Origin: PWQG01 sp050486205
GTDB lineage: Bacteria; Pseudomonadota; Gammaproteobacteria; Pseudomonadales; Pseudohongiellaceae
Direction of reading: 5' to 3'
DNA: 64,000 bases
NCBI GenBank assembly: GCA_050486205.1
Contig: JBJHCW010000006.1
Location: 248,001 to 312,000, forward strand
Below the pieces are notes generated by a model. That model was given only the letters and a program-made list of their open reading frames with translations. It made no database searches and was not told the origin of the DNA. This document shows positions 25,102-33,861 of this stretch, in pieces (the first letter of the stretch is position 1; each line of letters begins with the position of its first letter). Position numbers and translations under genes: made by a program.

Positions 25102-26451
25102 ATGCAGGGAAGGGGAGAGTTCAGTTCCCGGTTCGGTTTTCTGATGGCAGCGTCTGGCTCTGCTGTTGGTCTTGGCAATATCTGGGGGTTTCCCACCAAC
25201 GCTGCCAGTAACGGCGGCGCGGCTTTTCTGTTTACCTATCTGGTTCTTGCATTTGCCCTAGCCTATCCGGCCCTGATGGCAGAGCTTATCATCGGTCGCC
25301 ATGGCAAGGCCAATGCGGTGACTTCACTGCGCAAGATCGCCAGGGGCCCGCGTACGGCGACACTTGGCGCGGCCGTCGGGCTCGGTGGTGTGGTCACGGT
25401 CAGTCTGATTCTGTGTTTTTATGCCATTGTCAGTGGCTGGATGCTGGCATTCTTCCTGGCAGCCGCCGCGGACATGGTAGGCCTGTCGTCCCTGTCGGCA
25501 TGGCTGCGTGATGGTACGGCAGTGCGTGATGCCGGATTTTCCCTGGCCTTTATTGTGCTGACCATTGTGGTGGTCAGTGCCGGGGTCAAACACGGTATCG
25601 AAAAATGGGCCACCCGACTGATGCCGTCGCTGGTGCTGTTGCTTCTGGTACTGATTGTTTATGTGATGACCCTGCCTGGTGCCATGGACGGACTGCGTGC
25701 CTATCTGGTGCCGGATTTCAGCCGCCTTGCCAGTCCCGGCTTGTTGCTGAGCGCGCTGGGGCAGGCATTTTTCTCATTGTCCCTGGGCGTGGGCACCATG
25801 TTGATCTACGGATCCTATATCAGCCGCCGGGAGAATCTGCCAGCTGTGGGTGGCATGGTGGCATTGCTGGATGTGGGTATTGCGGTAATGGCAGGCCTGT
25901 TGATCCTGCCAGCCATGTATGTGGCTTTGGCCGGTGGTATCGCAATATATGATGACAGCGGCGCGTTGATCGCCGGTCCCGGCCTGATCATTGCGGTGTT
26001 GCCTGCCATGTTTGATGGCATGGGTGCTGCCGGTGTGTTTGTAGCGCTGGCATTCTTTCTGTTGATGAGCATTGCCTCGCTGACGTCATCGATCTCCATG
26101 CTGGAAGTGCCGGTGTCATACGGTGTAGAGAACCATCACATGCCCAGACGCAAGGCGGCTGCACTTACCGGTGCGATGATTGCTGTGATTTCTGTGATCA
26201 TTGCGCTGAATTTTGATGCATTGTTCGATCGTGTGGTCAGTCTCACCACCCAGTACAGTCAGCCGCTGTTGGGTTTCTTCTTTGCGGTTTTTGCGGGTTG
26301 GATCTGGCACAGGAACTCGGTGTTGTCGGAAATCCGGGAAGGTTATCCGGAAGCCGGTGCTTCCTGGTTCTGGCGTATCTGGCCTTTTTATATCCGCTAT
26401 GTGTGCCCAGCCGCCATTGCACTGGTCTACCTTCAGCGTTTTATTTCCTGA
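25102..26451 (+). CDS. Na+-dependent neurotransmitter-symporter (NSS) family transporter
   Basis: Protein of 449 residues with about 11 or 12 membrane helices. The LeuT-type start SRFGFLMAASGSAVGLGNIW holds the unwound TM1 that binds Na+ and substrate, followed by FPTNAASNGGAAFLF. Such proteins carry amino acids inward with Na+. The substrate is not readable. The 3' end overlaps the convergent aminotransferase gene by 19 bp. Confidence 0.9.
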   Translation: MQGRGEFSSRFGFLMAASGSAVGLGNIWGFPTNAASNGGAAFLFTYLVLAFALAYPALMAELIIGRHGKANAVTSLRKIARGPRTATLGAAVGLGGVVTVSLILCFYAIVSGWMLAFFLAAAADMVGLSSLSAWLRDGTAVRDAGFSLAFIVLTIVVVSAGVKHGIEKWATRLMPSLVLLLLVLIVYVMTLPGAMDGLRAYLVPDFSRLASPGLLLSALGQAFFSLSLGVGTMLIYGSYISRRENLPAVGGMVALLDVGIAVMAGLLILPAMYVALAGGIAIYDDSGALIAGPGLIIAVLPAMFDGMGAAGVFVALAFFLLMSIASLTSSISMLEVPVSYGVENHHMPRRKAAALTGAMIAVISVIIALNFDALFDRVVSLTTQYSQPLLGFFFAVFAGWIWHRNSVLSEIREGYPEAGASWFWRIWPFYIRYVCPAAIALVYLQRFIS

Positions 26452-27605
26452 ACAATGCGACAGAATTGCTCCACCTCTCGTTCGGTATTGTAGTAATGCA
26501 CTGATGCCCTGTTGATGTCACTCAGGCCTCGCCTGTCAAAGTCCAGCCGGGTATTGGCCTGCCTGACCACCGAGGTGTTGATGCCGCGGCGCTGCAGGCG
26601 GCCATGCAGCTCGCTGGCGGCCTCGTTATCGCGACAGAAGGTGACGATGCCACTGAGGTTTTCGCCACTTTCCAGCACCGTCACGCCGGGAATGGCTGAT
26701 AGCGCATGGCGCAATTGCCCGGCCAGTTGCTGAACGCGCTCAGCAATCCTGCCAAGGCCCAGACTGGTTGCGTAATCGGCAGCGGCACCCAGTGCAATCT
26801 GCCCGGCCATGAACCGCTCAAAGCTTTCAAAGCGTTTTGCATCCTTGCGAAAAGTGAAAATATCCCGGCTGCTCCAGGAAGCTGAGTGAAGATCGATGAT
26901 CTCCGGCTCCAGATATTCAATGATGGCGTTGCGCACGTAGACAAACCCGGTGCCGCGAGGCCCGCGCAGGTACTTGCGACCGGTACCCACCAACATGTCA
27001 CAACCGATACTGTTCACGTCGATCGGAAGCTGTCCCACGGACTGGCTGGCATCAAGCAGGTAGAAGATGCGATGACGTCGGGCAATGCGCCCAACCTCCA
27101 CGGCCGGGTGTATCACGCCGCTCTGACTCGGCACATGGGTCAGGGCTATCAGGCGCACGTCACCGTCGATCTTGCTTTTTAACTGATCCAGATCAATGGT
27201 TCCGTCTGCCTTGTTGTCCACAACATCAACCACAATCTGTTGCTGGCGCGCCTGATGCAGCAGCGAAAGATAGTTGCCGGCATATTCAGACTGACCGGTT
27301 ATTATCCGGTCGCCAGGCTCGAAAGGTATCGATTGCAGCAGGATGTTCCAGGCTTCAGTGGCGCTGTGTGCAAAGGCAATTTCCCGCGCGTTGCAGTTGA
27401 GCAGACGGGCTATTGCACGGTAGAAATTGTCAATGGACTCTTCAGCTCTCCGGGCAGCTTCATAGCCGCCGAACTTCTGCTCCTGCATCAGGTGTTTCAA
27501 CACAGCTTCGTTGACCGGCCTGGGTGACAGCGCAGCGCCGGCGTTATTGAAATGCAGTACAGTCTCACAGGCTGGTGTTTCCTGGCGCAAGGCAGTGATA
27601 TCCAT
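26433..27605 (-). CDS. PLP-dependent class V aminotransferase (cysteine desulfurase-like)
   Basis: Protein of 390 residues of the class V fold. It has LHFNNAGAALSPRPVNEAV, the PLP-binding DASQSVGQLPIDV and the Schiff-base Lys in GTGRKYLRGPRGTGF (about 211). A Cys-bearing loop like that of IscS is not evident, so it may be an aminotransferase or lyase (EgtE- or isopenicillin-epimerase-like) instead of a desulfurase; the substrate is unknown. It is divergent from the GGDEF gene and overlaps the transporter tail to tail by 19 bp, a link that may reflect a shared amino-acid substrate, but this is inference. Confidence 0.85.
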   Translation of the reverse strand: MDITALRQETPACETVLHFNNAGAALSPRPVNEAVLKHLMQEQKFGGYEAARRAEESIDNFYRAIARLLNCNAREIAFAHSATEAWNILLQSIPFEPGDRIITGQSEYAGNYLSLLHQARQQQIVVDVVDNKADGTIDLDQLKSKIDGDVRLIALTHVPSQSGVIHPAVEVGRIARRHRIFYLLDASQSVGQLPIDVNSIGCDMLVGTGRKYLRGPRGTGFVYVRNAIIEYLEPEIIDLHSASWSSRDIFTFRKDAKRFESFERFMAGQIALGAAADYATSLGLGRIAERVQQLAGQLRHALSAIPGVTVLESGENLSGIVTFCRDNEAASELHGRLQRRGINTSVVRQANTRLDFDRRGLSDINRASVHYYNTEREVEQFCRIVQEIKR

Positions 27606-27677
27606 TATTGATTCATCCTGTCTGATTCAGCTCGGTTTACTGTATACTTGGTAGAAACAACAATACAAGCTGAAGCA

Positions 27678-29513
27678 ATGTCCATACGACATAGTCCTCC
27701 TGTTGTCGGACTTATGGTCCATTCGGCCGCACAACTGATCCTGCGTTGCCTCCTGTCGATGAGCGTGATCCTGTCGCTGTTCATTACGCCGGCTATTGCG
27801 GCGGACGAAGGCGCGCGCCTGCCAATCTCGTCGTTGAGCAGCATGGAGATTCGGGTACCTGCTGAATTTGCAGTTGTGGATGATTTTGTTTCACTGCCTG
27901 ATGCACGCGCCCTCGCATTCAGTCCCTTGAGCGCAGAGGCGCTGGGACAGGGGATCAGTGGTCGACATTTCTGGCTGCGGTTTACGCTGGTGAACGATAC
28001 CGTTGCACCCGTCAGGTGGGTGTTGCATCAGGATACGGCCTGGCTGGACAACCTGCGCATCTATTACCGTGATCTGCCTGCTGATGTTGACGCTCAGGTA
28101 TTGGCGCCAGACATTCCATTTCAATCACTGACACTCAATGACCGTCAGCCCTACAACAACCGACCGCTTGACTATCGCCATTTGGGTTTTTCGCACGTTA
28201 CAGAGGCGGATTTGGTCACGCAGATCTACCTGGGACTGTATTTCGACAGACCCGATTCGGTAAGCCTGAATTTTCTGTTGCACGAAGAGCAGGTGTTTCT
28301 TGCGCGGGTGCAGCGGGAGAACCTGTTGTTCGGCGTCTGGTATGGCGTGTTGGGTATGATCGGATTGGCATCGCTGATCATTGCCCTGCTGGTGAGGCAG
28401 ATGTTGCCTGTGTACTACGCCCTGTTCCTGGTCTCAACCGTTCTGATGTGGGCGTCCCTGAACGGGCTTGGTTTCCAGCATCTGTGGCCGGAATACCCGT
28501 ACCTTCATAACGAAGGTACACATATCGCGTTTCTGCTGTTCGCTTTTTTTGCCTTCCAGTTCTCCCGTCACTTCCTGCGCACCAAGCTGTACTTCCCTCG
28601 CATGAATCGCGTGATGGTAGTGCTGCAATGGATTCTGATCATCGCAATAGGTATGCGCCTTGCCGGATCGTACGCACCGGTATTGGTGATTGCCTATGCC
28701 GGTCTGGCCTCCACGCTGTTGCTGCCGGTGGTGGGTTTCATGGCCTGGCGCCGTGGCATGCGCCAGGCCCGCTGGTACACGGCGGCCTGGCTGGTCTATT
28801 CCGCGGTCCTGCTCGCAGGTCTGCTGGCAGCCAGTACCGGTGTCCTGGGTACCGGCATCAGAACGGTGTTGATCTTTGCGCAATCCGGCAGTTTTGTCGA
28901 AGTGCTTCTATTGTTGGTGGCCATGGGTGAGCGGATGCTGCAGATTGATCGGGACCGGCGCATTGCGCTGGAACTGGCCAACAAGGATCCGTTGACCGGA
29001 TTGGGCAATCGTCGGCAACTGGTGGCGGTACATGAACGATTGCACGCTCACCATCAAATCGGTGATCAGCCGGTGTTTCTGGTCTTGCTGGACCTGGATG
29101 ATTTCAAGCAGATCAATGACAGGTACAGCCATGAGGCGGGCGACAAGGTGTTGCAGGACCTTGCCATGCTCATGCGTCGCTGCTGTGCAAGCGAGGATGT
29201 CTGCATCCGGTACGGCGGGGACGAGTTCCTGATTGTCATGCGCGCTGATGACCTTGATGCGGCTCTGGAAAAGACTGACAAAATACGGCAGCAGTTCTCG
29301 GAGCAGCCTACTGTGTTCCACGGGCATCTGATCAGTCATACACTCAGTGGTGGCGTGATCAAGGTGTTGTCTGACCACGAGAGGCTGAATGTTGCGCAGA
29401 TGCTCTCGGATGTGGACGAAATGCTGTACCGGGCCAAGTCAGGCGGCGGCAACTGTATCAGATTCAGGCCGGCTGCCGATGTGGCAACCGGTGAATCACT
29501 GGGAACCGCCTGA
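27678..29513 (+). CDS. Diguanylate cyclase with 7TMR-DISM sensor
   Basis: Protein of 611 residues. A signal or first helix (about 17-40) precedes a periplasmic 7TMR-DISMED2-like domain (about 50-205), seven membrane helices (about 225-405) and a GGDEF domain (about 440-600). The active motif RYGGDEFLIVM is intact, so it should make c-di-GMP in response to an extracellular ligand. The product-inhibition site RxxD just before it reads ASED, lacking the Arg, so feedback control is probably lost. The start ATG 27678 follows an upstream in-frame TTG/GTG stretch with no better ribosome site. Targets may include the pilus or matrix systems. Confidence 0.9.
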   Translation: MSIRHSPPVVGLMVHSAAQLILRCLLSMSVILSLFITPAIAADEGARLPISSLSSMEIRVPAEFAVVDDFVSLPDARALAFSPLSAEALGQGISGRHFWLRFTLVNDTVAPVRWVLHQDTAWLDNLRIYYRDLPADVDAQVLAPDIPFQSLTLNDRQPYNNRPLDYRHLGFSHVTEADLVTQIYLGLYFDRPDSVSLNFLLHEEQVFLARVQRENLLFGVWYGVLGMIGLASLIIALLVRQMLPVYYALFLVSTVLMWASLNGLGFQHLWPEYPYLHNEGTHIAFLLFAFFAFQFSRHFLRTKLYFPRMNRVMVVLQWILIIAIGMRLAGSYAPVLVIAYAGLASTLLLPVVGFMAWRRGMRQARWYTAAWLVYSAVLLAGLLAASTGVLGTGIRTVLIFAQSGSFVEVLLLLVAMGERMLQIDRDRRIALELANKDPLTGLGNRRQLVAVHERLHAHHQIGDQPVFLVLLDLDDFKQINDRYSHEAGDKVLQDLAMLMRRCCASEDVCIRYGGDEFLIVMRADDLDAALEKTDKIRQQFSEQPTVFHGHLISHTLSGGVIKVLSDHERLNVAQMLSDVDEMLYRAKSGGGNCIRFRPAADVATGESLGTA

Positions 29514-29523
29514 GTGCCGTTGC

Positions 29524-30987
29524 TCAGGTAGCGAGCTTGATCGCCCGCCCATGATTGTGGACTTCAACCAGGCTGGAGTGCAGGCTCTTGATGGCTTTTT
29601 CGTAGTTCTCTTCATCCAGCACAAACTGCATGTCTACCTGACGCATGGATTGGTGCACAGCCTGAATGACAACACCGGCATCAGCAAGGGCAGAGGCTGT
29701 TCTGGCCAGCATGCCTGAAATCTTGATGTCACTGCCGATTGCCGAGACGATACAGACCCTGCGAACATTGATTTCAGACTCAACAAAACGTTTCTGCAGC
29801 GCTGACTGAATACGCTTTACCGTTTTCAGGTTGGTGGCCAGATAGTGTGTGATGGTATTGGCGTTGAGATCCTTGTTGATGATATCAGCCTTGAACCGAT
29901 TGATTTCCTTCAGGCATTCCTGCTCATAAAGTGCCAGGTCGCCCACCATTTCCTGATCAAACAGTTCCACGGCGTAAACGCCGTTGCGTCCGGCAATGAT
30001 TTCCACACAGGGTGATTCGGTGACGTAGTCACGGGTGATCAGTGTGCCGCCGTGCTCCGGTTCGAACGTGTTTTTCACCCGCAGGTGGATATTGTTCTTG
30101 CGCAGGCCCTTTGCTGCACGAGGGTGGATGGCCTCCATGCCCAGATTGGCCAGCTGATCCGCCACATCGTAATTGGTGCGCCCTATGGGCACTGCGTTAT
30201 CCACGCCGACAACACGAGGATCGGCGCTGCTGAGGTGAAATTCCTTATGAATGATGGCTTCACGCGCGCCGGTCACCACCGCAATGCGGCTGAAGGTCAT
30301 CTCACTGTAGCCACGGTCGAAAATGCGCATCAGACCTTCACTGGTCTGGCAGTAACCGGTGGTGATCGGTAACTCCTTGCCCAGATCAATGGATTCGAAC
30401 GCACGTTTGATCTGCTCGTCCAACCCGAGATCCTTGTCTGCTTCCCACCCGGACAGATCCACAAAGCGGGCGTTGATGCCGTTCAGTCTCAGAAGTTGAG
30501 TGGTGTTGTATGCGCTGTGAATTTCACCCAGGCTGGCCAGCATTTCACGAATGGTCTGCAGATAGTCCGAGAGCGAGAAGTGGCCGTGACGGCACAGGTT
30601 TTCAACATCCCGCAGCACGTTTTCGGCGTCATGCAGGCGTTGCAGCATGAACGAATTGGCATGATTCAGCTGTTTGGTGTCATCGAACAGGTCTTCGTTG
30701 ATTTCGATCATGCGCGCACGCAGCTGCGCAAAGGCTTCCAGCCAGCTGTTCTGTTCCTCGGCATCGGCGAATAATGAATAGATACCGGGCTGCCCCGATT
30801 TTTTGTGCTCCAACAACATGTTGGTAATACCGCTGTACGCCGAAACCACAAAGATCCGGTTGTAGTACTGTCCCTGCAGCGCCGGGTTCATGAAAATGTT
30901 CTTTTTAACCGCTTCGAACTGGCTCATGGATGTGCCGCCGATTTTCTCGACAGTATGGCCGGGTCGGGAGTGGTCTTCAGAAGCCAT
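29524..30987 (-). CDS. Aspartate kinase, ectoine-type (Ask_Ect-like)
   Basis: Protein of 487 residues. The N-terminus HTVEKIGGTSMSQFEAVKKN matches the specialised aspartokinases found with ectoine gene clusters. The long helical insert (about 90-170) before the second kinase motif, and TTGYCQTSEGLMRIFDRGYS, fit that subfamily. Two ACT-type segments (about 330-480) end the protein. The product, aspartyl phosphate, feeds ectoine, lysine and threonine. No ectABC genes are in the window. ATG 30987 is chosen because AAAGGAA lies 6 nt before it; an in-frame start at 31047 would add 20 residues across an inverted repeat. The membrane cyclase-like gene lies upstream on the same strand, 80 bp away. 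Confidence 0.85.
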   Translation of the reverse strand: MASEDHSRPGHTVEKIGGTSMSQFEAVKKNIFMNPALQGQYYNRIFVVSAYSGITNMLLEHKKSGQPGIYSLFADAEEQNSWLEAFAQLRARMIEINEDLFDDTKQLNHANSFMLQRLHDAENVLRDVENLCRHGHFSLSDYLQTIREMLASLGEIHSAYNTTQLLRLNGINARFVDLSGWEADKDLGLDEQIKRAFESIDLGKELPITTGYCQTSEGLMRIFDRGYSEMTFSRIAVVTGAREAIIHKEFHLSSADPRVVGVDNAVPIGRTNYDVADQLANLGMEAIHPRAAKGLRKNNIHLRVKNTFEPEHGGTLITRDYVTESPCVEIIAGRNGVYAVELFDQEMVGDLALYEQECLKEINRFKADIINKDLNANTITHYLATNLKTVKRIQSALQKRFVESEINVRRVCIVSAIGSDIKISGMLARTASALADAGVVIQAVHQSMRQVDMQFVLDEENYEKAIKSLHSSLVEVHNHGRAIKLAT

Positions 30988-30997
30988 GAAATATTCC

Positions 30998-31029
30998 TTT
31001 GTTATCAAATAATTCCCCATGATAACAAA
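30998..31029 (-). promoter_or_regulatory. Perfect 10-bp inverted repeat before aspartokinase
   Basis: TTTGTTATCA (30998-31007) and TGATAACAAA (31020-31029) are perfect inverted repeats 12 bp apart. On the coding strand the downstream arm runs into the AAAGGAA ribosome site of the aspartokinase gene. It could be a repressor operator or an RNA hairpin that controls translation. TTGTTATCA recurs at 32463-32471, before the divergent cyclase-like gene start. Confidence 0.6.
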
Positions 31030-31067
31030 TCGGGCTTGTGATTTCATGCCACGCCAGTGACAGGGAT

Positions 31068-32450
31068 TCAGTCCAGCACGTGGAAATACACGTAACGTGC
31101 CTTGGCATCCTGCCTGATCAGGAAATTCAGCGCCTGCATGTCAATTTCGTTGAACAGATTGCGATAACGCTCGTCCAGCGAGTTGTAGATGACATCCTGA
31201 ATGATGAGAATGTTGAAGTGTTCGATGCCCATTTCCGCCGCTTTTAACTGGATGATGCGCTCGATTTCCGGCACTTTGCGGATTTCCTCGTATCGGTAGG
31301 CCTGAATGAGCGCGTCACCGTACAGGTCGTAGGACTTGATGTCTCCGCTCTGGAATGTACCCTGAACCGAGTTGTATGCCAGCCCCATCGCTGCCTTGAT
31401 GGGGTGCTGGTACTGGAAATTGCGCACTTCCCGGTTGAAGGCCCGGAACATCATGAGCGCGGTTTCCACGGCGTGGTTGGCCAGCGAGCTGTTGCCCGGG
31501 GCCAGAAAGGGATAACCGGTTGAGCTGATGAAGCCGTCGCCGGTTTCCTTCAACCGGAACGCGCGCGACTCCAGCGGGTTGTGACTGTATCCAAGCATGC
31601 AGATGTGGGAGAACGAGCGGAAAATGTCCTGGAAAAATGTCTTGGTCCGTTCGTGCTTGATGCCGCTGGAGTTCTGGATATCAAAAACATTGATGATCGC
31701 CTGGCCTTTTTCCACCGGCATGGTGTTTTCCAGTTCCTCGCCGGCCTTGATCAGCGACAACTGATGTGAATACACCAGTTTTGACAGTTGGTTGTACAGA
31801 TGTTGCCGGGTGTCGGCATCGGTGGACTTGTAGTAGAACCTGGTCAGTACCCGTTGGAAGAAGATCCAGGCAAAAATGATTCCGGCGCTCAGGCCCTGCA
31901 ATACCTGCAAACGGTGTTCAATCAGGTAGAGCGGGTTGATCAGAAACAACATGGCCACCACCAAAGCGGTGAACAGCAGGTTGCGTATGATGGTGGCCCG
32001 GAATGAGGCGTGGAACGAGAACGCAGTGCCCATCAGCAGCACGAAGTTCAGCTGGCCGGACAGATCCCGGCTCAACTGGGCCTGCAGTATCGGATCAGCC
32101 TCAGCGGCGTAAACGTAGCGGATGGTCATACAGAAACCGAACAGCACGCCGAACGATGCCACATCAACAAATTGGGGGCTGAACTTTTCCAGTGTCGAGA
32201 CCATCAGGGTTGCTGCCGGAAACAACAGGATGATCAGTATTGAGGGCGCGTAGGTGAACAGCGTATTGGTCGCCAGTGGATGCCCGGCGGTGGACAAAGC
32301 GGCGAAGGTGAGAACCGAAGACAGGATCATCAGCGCGGCGGCGGCCTTTCCAGCCCAGCCCTGTAGTGCCCTGGAAGCTTCATCCCTGAGTTCCTGGCGG
32401 AACTCTGAGACATGGCTCCTGGCATATTCCGCGTATTTACCTGGACTCAT
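31068..32450 (-). CDS. Membrane protein with class III nucleotidyl cyclase-like domain
   Basis: Protein of 460 residues with about six membrane helices (residues 35-205) and a C-terminal domain resembling class III adenylate/guanylate cyclases (about 240-430). The first metal Asp appears in INVFDIQNSSG, the second in LKETGDGFIS, and GLAYNSVQGTFQSGDIKSYD plus LYGDALIQAYRYEE resemble the catalytic distal half. The usual Asn before the transition-state Arg is Gln here, so activity is uncertain. The family is divergent and I cannot name it. The start ATG lies after a tandem CAATAATGAG repeat (two copies). It is co-directional with the aspartokinase. Confidence 0.65.
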   Translation of the reverse strand: MSPGKYAEYARSHVSEFRQELRDEASRALQGWAGKAAAALMILSSVLTFAALSTAGHPLATNTLFTYAPSILIILLFPAATLMVSTLEKFSPQFVDVASFGVLFGFCMTIRYVYAAEADPILQAQLSRDLSGQLNFVLLMGTAFSFHASFRATIIRNLLFTALVVAMLFLINPLYLIEHRLQVLQGLSAGIIFAWIFFQRVLTRFYYKSTDADTRQHLYNQLSKLVYSHQLSLIKAGEELENTMPVEKGQAIINVFDIQNSSGIKHERTKTFFQDIFRSFSHICMLGYSHNPLESRAFRLKETGDGFISSTGYPFLAPGNSSLANHAVETALMMFRAFNREVRNFQYQHPIKAAMGLAYNSVQGTFQSGDIKSYDLYGDALIQAYRYEEIRKVPEIERIIQLKAAEMGIEHFNILIIQDVIYNSLDERYRNLFNEIDMQALNFLIRQDAKARYVYFHVLD

Positions 32451-32462
32451 TATTGCTCATTA

Positions 32463-32471
32463 TTGTTATCA
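32463..32471. promoter_or_regulatory. TTGTTATCA box shared with aspartokinase leader
   Basis: The 9-mer TTGTTATCA, identical to part of the inverted repeat at 30998, lies 12 bp from the ATG of the cyclase-like gene, the same relative distance as in the aspartokinase leader. A GATAACAAA also occurs at about 17969, so chance is possible. Confidence 0.35.
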
Positions 32472-32535
32472 TGATCCGTCGACCTGCCGCGCGATTATAC
32501 AGTAAACAGTAACGTATTGGAGAACAGGAAGTCCC

Positions 32536-33096
32536 ATGCTGACAGTCACATTGCTCTTCTCAGCTATTGTACTCAGTCTTGTCTGGGGCCGATTGTGTTT
32601 CTTCAAGGTGGATGGCAGTACCCGACTCTGGGTGGCATTGGGGTATGACCTGATGGTGACCATCCATATACTGACAACGTTCTATTATATGCTAACTGTG
32701 ACACAGTTCACAGAACCCATGCTGTGGCTGGCCGGCTTTCTGTATGTTCTTTCCCTGATGTTGTTCTGGTGGTCAGTCAGAACCGCGAGGAAGCTCGACT
32801 TTGCGTTCAGTAATCGAGTCGGTGATATTGTGGTTACTGGACCGTTCGCTCTGGTAAGGCATCCTTTCTATACCTCGTACCTGCTAGCGTGGTTTGCAAG
32901 CAGTTTTCTGTTCAATTCGCCTATCTTGTGGATTACACTGTTTTTCCTGGGAGGATTCTACTTTTTCTCGGCAAGGCGGGAGGAAAGTGTGATTCTTGCC
33001 AGTCCCCAAGCGAAGCGATACCAAAACTACAGAAAAAGCGTAGGCATGTTCCTACCGAGGTTCAAATTATGGAAGCGATCACATATAGAACACTGA
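32536..33096 (+). CDS. ICMT/PEMT-like membrane methyltransferase
   Basis: Protein of 186 residues with about four or five membrane helices. The isoprenylcysteine-carboxyl-methyltransferase-like fold is seen in VVTGPFALVRHPFYTSYL (the RHPxY motif that contacts SAM) and the C-terminal ARREESVILASPQAKRYQNY (the Glu pair near SAM). Bacterial members methylate phospholipids, alkyl thiols or small-molecule carboxylates; the substrate is not known. The DNA is visibly more AT-rich than its neighbours. The gene overlaps the next gene by 28 bp, so the two are coupled. It is divergent from the cyclase-like gene. Confidence 0.75.
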   Translation: MLTVTLLFSAIVLSLVWGRLCFFKVDGSTRLWVALGYDLMVTIHILTTFYYMLTVTQFTEPMLWLAGFLYVLSLMLFWWSVRTARKLDFAFSNRVGDIVVTGPFALVRHPFYTSYLLAWFASSFLFNSPILWITLFFLGGFYFFSARREESVILASPQAKRYQNYRKSVGMFLPRFKLWKRSHIEH

Positions 33097-33692
33097 CCAC
33101 AAAAGAAGAAATAGAAACCTACCTGCAGCGCTTTGGCAACCATGTCAAAGTGAAGTTACCGTACGACTATATCGACCGCAGCACTGTTGTGGGTGCATAC
33201 CGCGGGGAAGAAATGGTTGCCGGTTACATGCTGGTGACCAAGCCGGCATTTCGAAGTCTTCTTTTTGTGCCAGATGCGGTCAAGAAAGAGAATGCTTTCT
33301 TCAGGAACGATGAATATGAAATGATGGAAGTCAATGGACTCTGGATCGGTGCCGGCGTGCGTTCGGCCAAGGAACAGTTCGGCATCTGGCTGCATATGCT
33401 GCGTGATGTGTTCATGTGTCGCAAGAAATATGTCCTGCTGATGGCCGACACCCGCAATGTCAACATCTGCAAGATCCACAACCTGATGGGCAAGCAGGAG
33501 CTGTATCAGGGCCCGGCCCATAGCCTGGCGAGCATGAAGACTCACGACACAATCAGTGTTGGGTATGCCACGCGCTGGTCCCTGGTCATGAATCTGCCCA
33601 AGTACCTGGCCGAGTATCGCAACCGCCAGCGCAAGTCCAGTCGCCGCGGTGCTGGTGTGAAGCCGATCACCGGTGTTGTAGAGGCCGGATAA
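33069..33692 (+). CDS. GNAT-like N-acyltransferase, substrate unknown
   Basis: Protein of 207 residues. I do not recognise a named family, but the layout reads as a GNAT-like acyltransferase: a helix pair, then VVGAYRGEEMVAGYMLVTKP (beta strand pair), LLMADTRNVNICKIHNLMG (strand and helix typical of the acetyl-CoA pocket). It also resembles, loosely, acyl-amino-acid or autoinducer synthases of the GNAT class. ATG 33069 lies inside the end of the methyltransferase gene (28-bp overlap). Together the pair suggests acylation followed by methylation of one small product, which is inference. Confidence 0.5.
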   Translation: MEAITYRTLTTKEEIETYLQRFGNHVKVKLPYDYIDRSTVVGAYRGEEMVAGYMLVTKPAFRSLLFVPDAVKKENAFFRNDEYEMMEVNGLWIGAGVRSAKEQFGIWLHMLRDVFMCRKKYVLLMADTRNVNICKIHNLMGKQELYQGPAHSLASMKTHDTISVGYATRWSLVMNLPKYLAEYRNRQRKSSRRGAGVKPITGVVEAG

Positions 33693-33861
33693 GCTCTGAC
33701 TTGCAGGCAAGGGAATGTGGTTCGGGGTGCGGTGTTGCCGCGCCCGCGTCCCCTATCGGGTGCGTCATTGACGGCTTGTGCGCCGGTTCCTGTCTGGGTA
33801 ATATCATTACCGGGGCGCTTTCCAGGCGTTACAGACCAGAGTACGAACCGAGGTAGGGAAT

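Noticed and set aside
32889..33068. N-terminal extension of the GNAT-like gene into the methyltransferase gene
   Set aside because: It would be a frame-shifted reading of the methyltransferase; ATG 33069 gives a sensible start.
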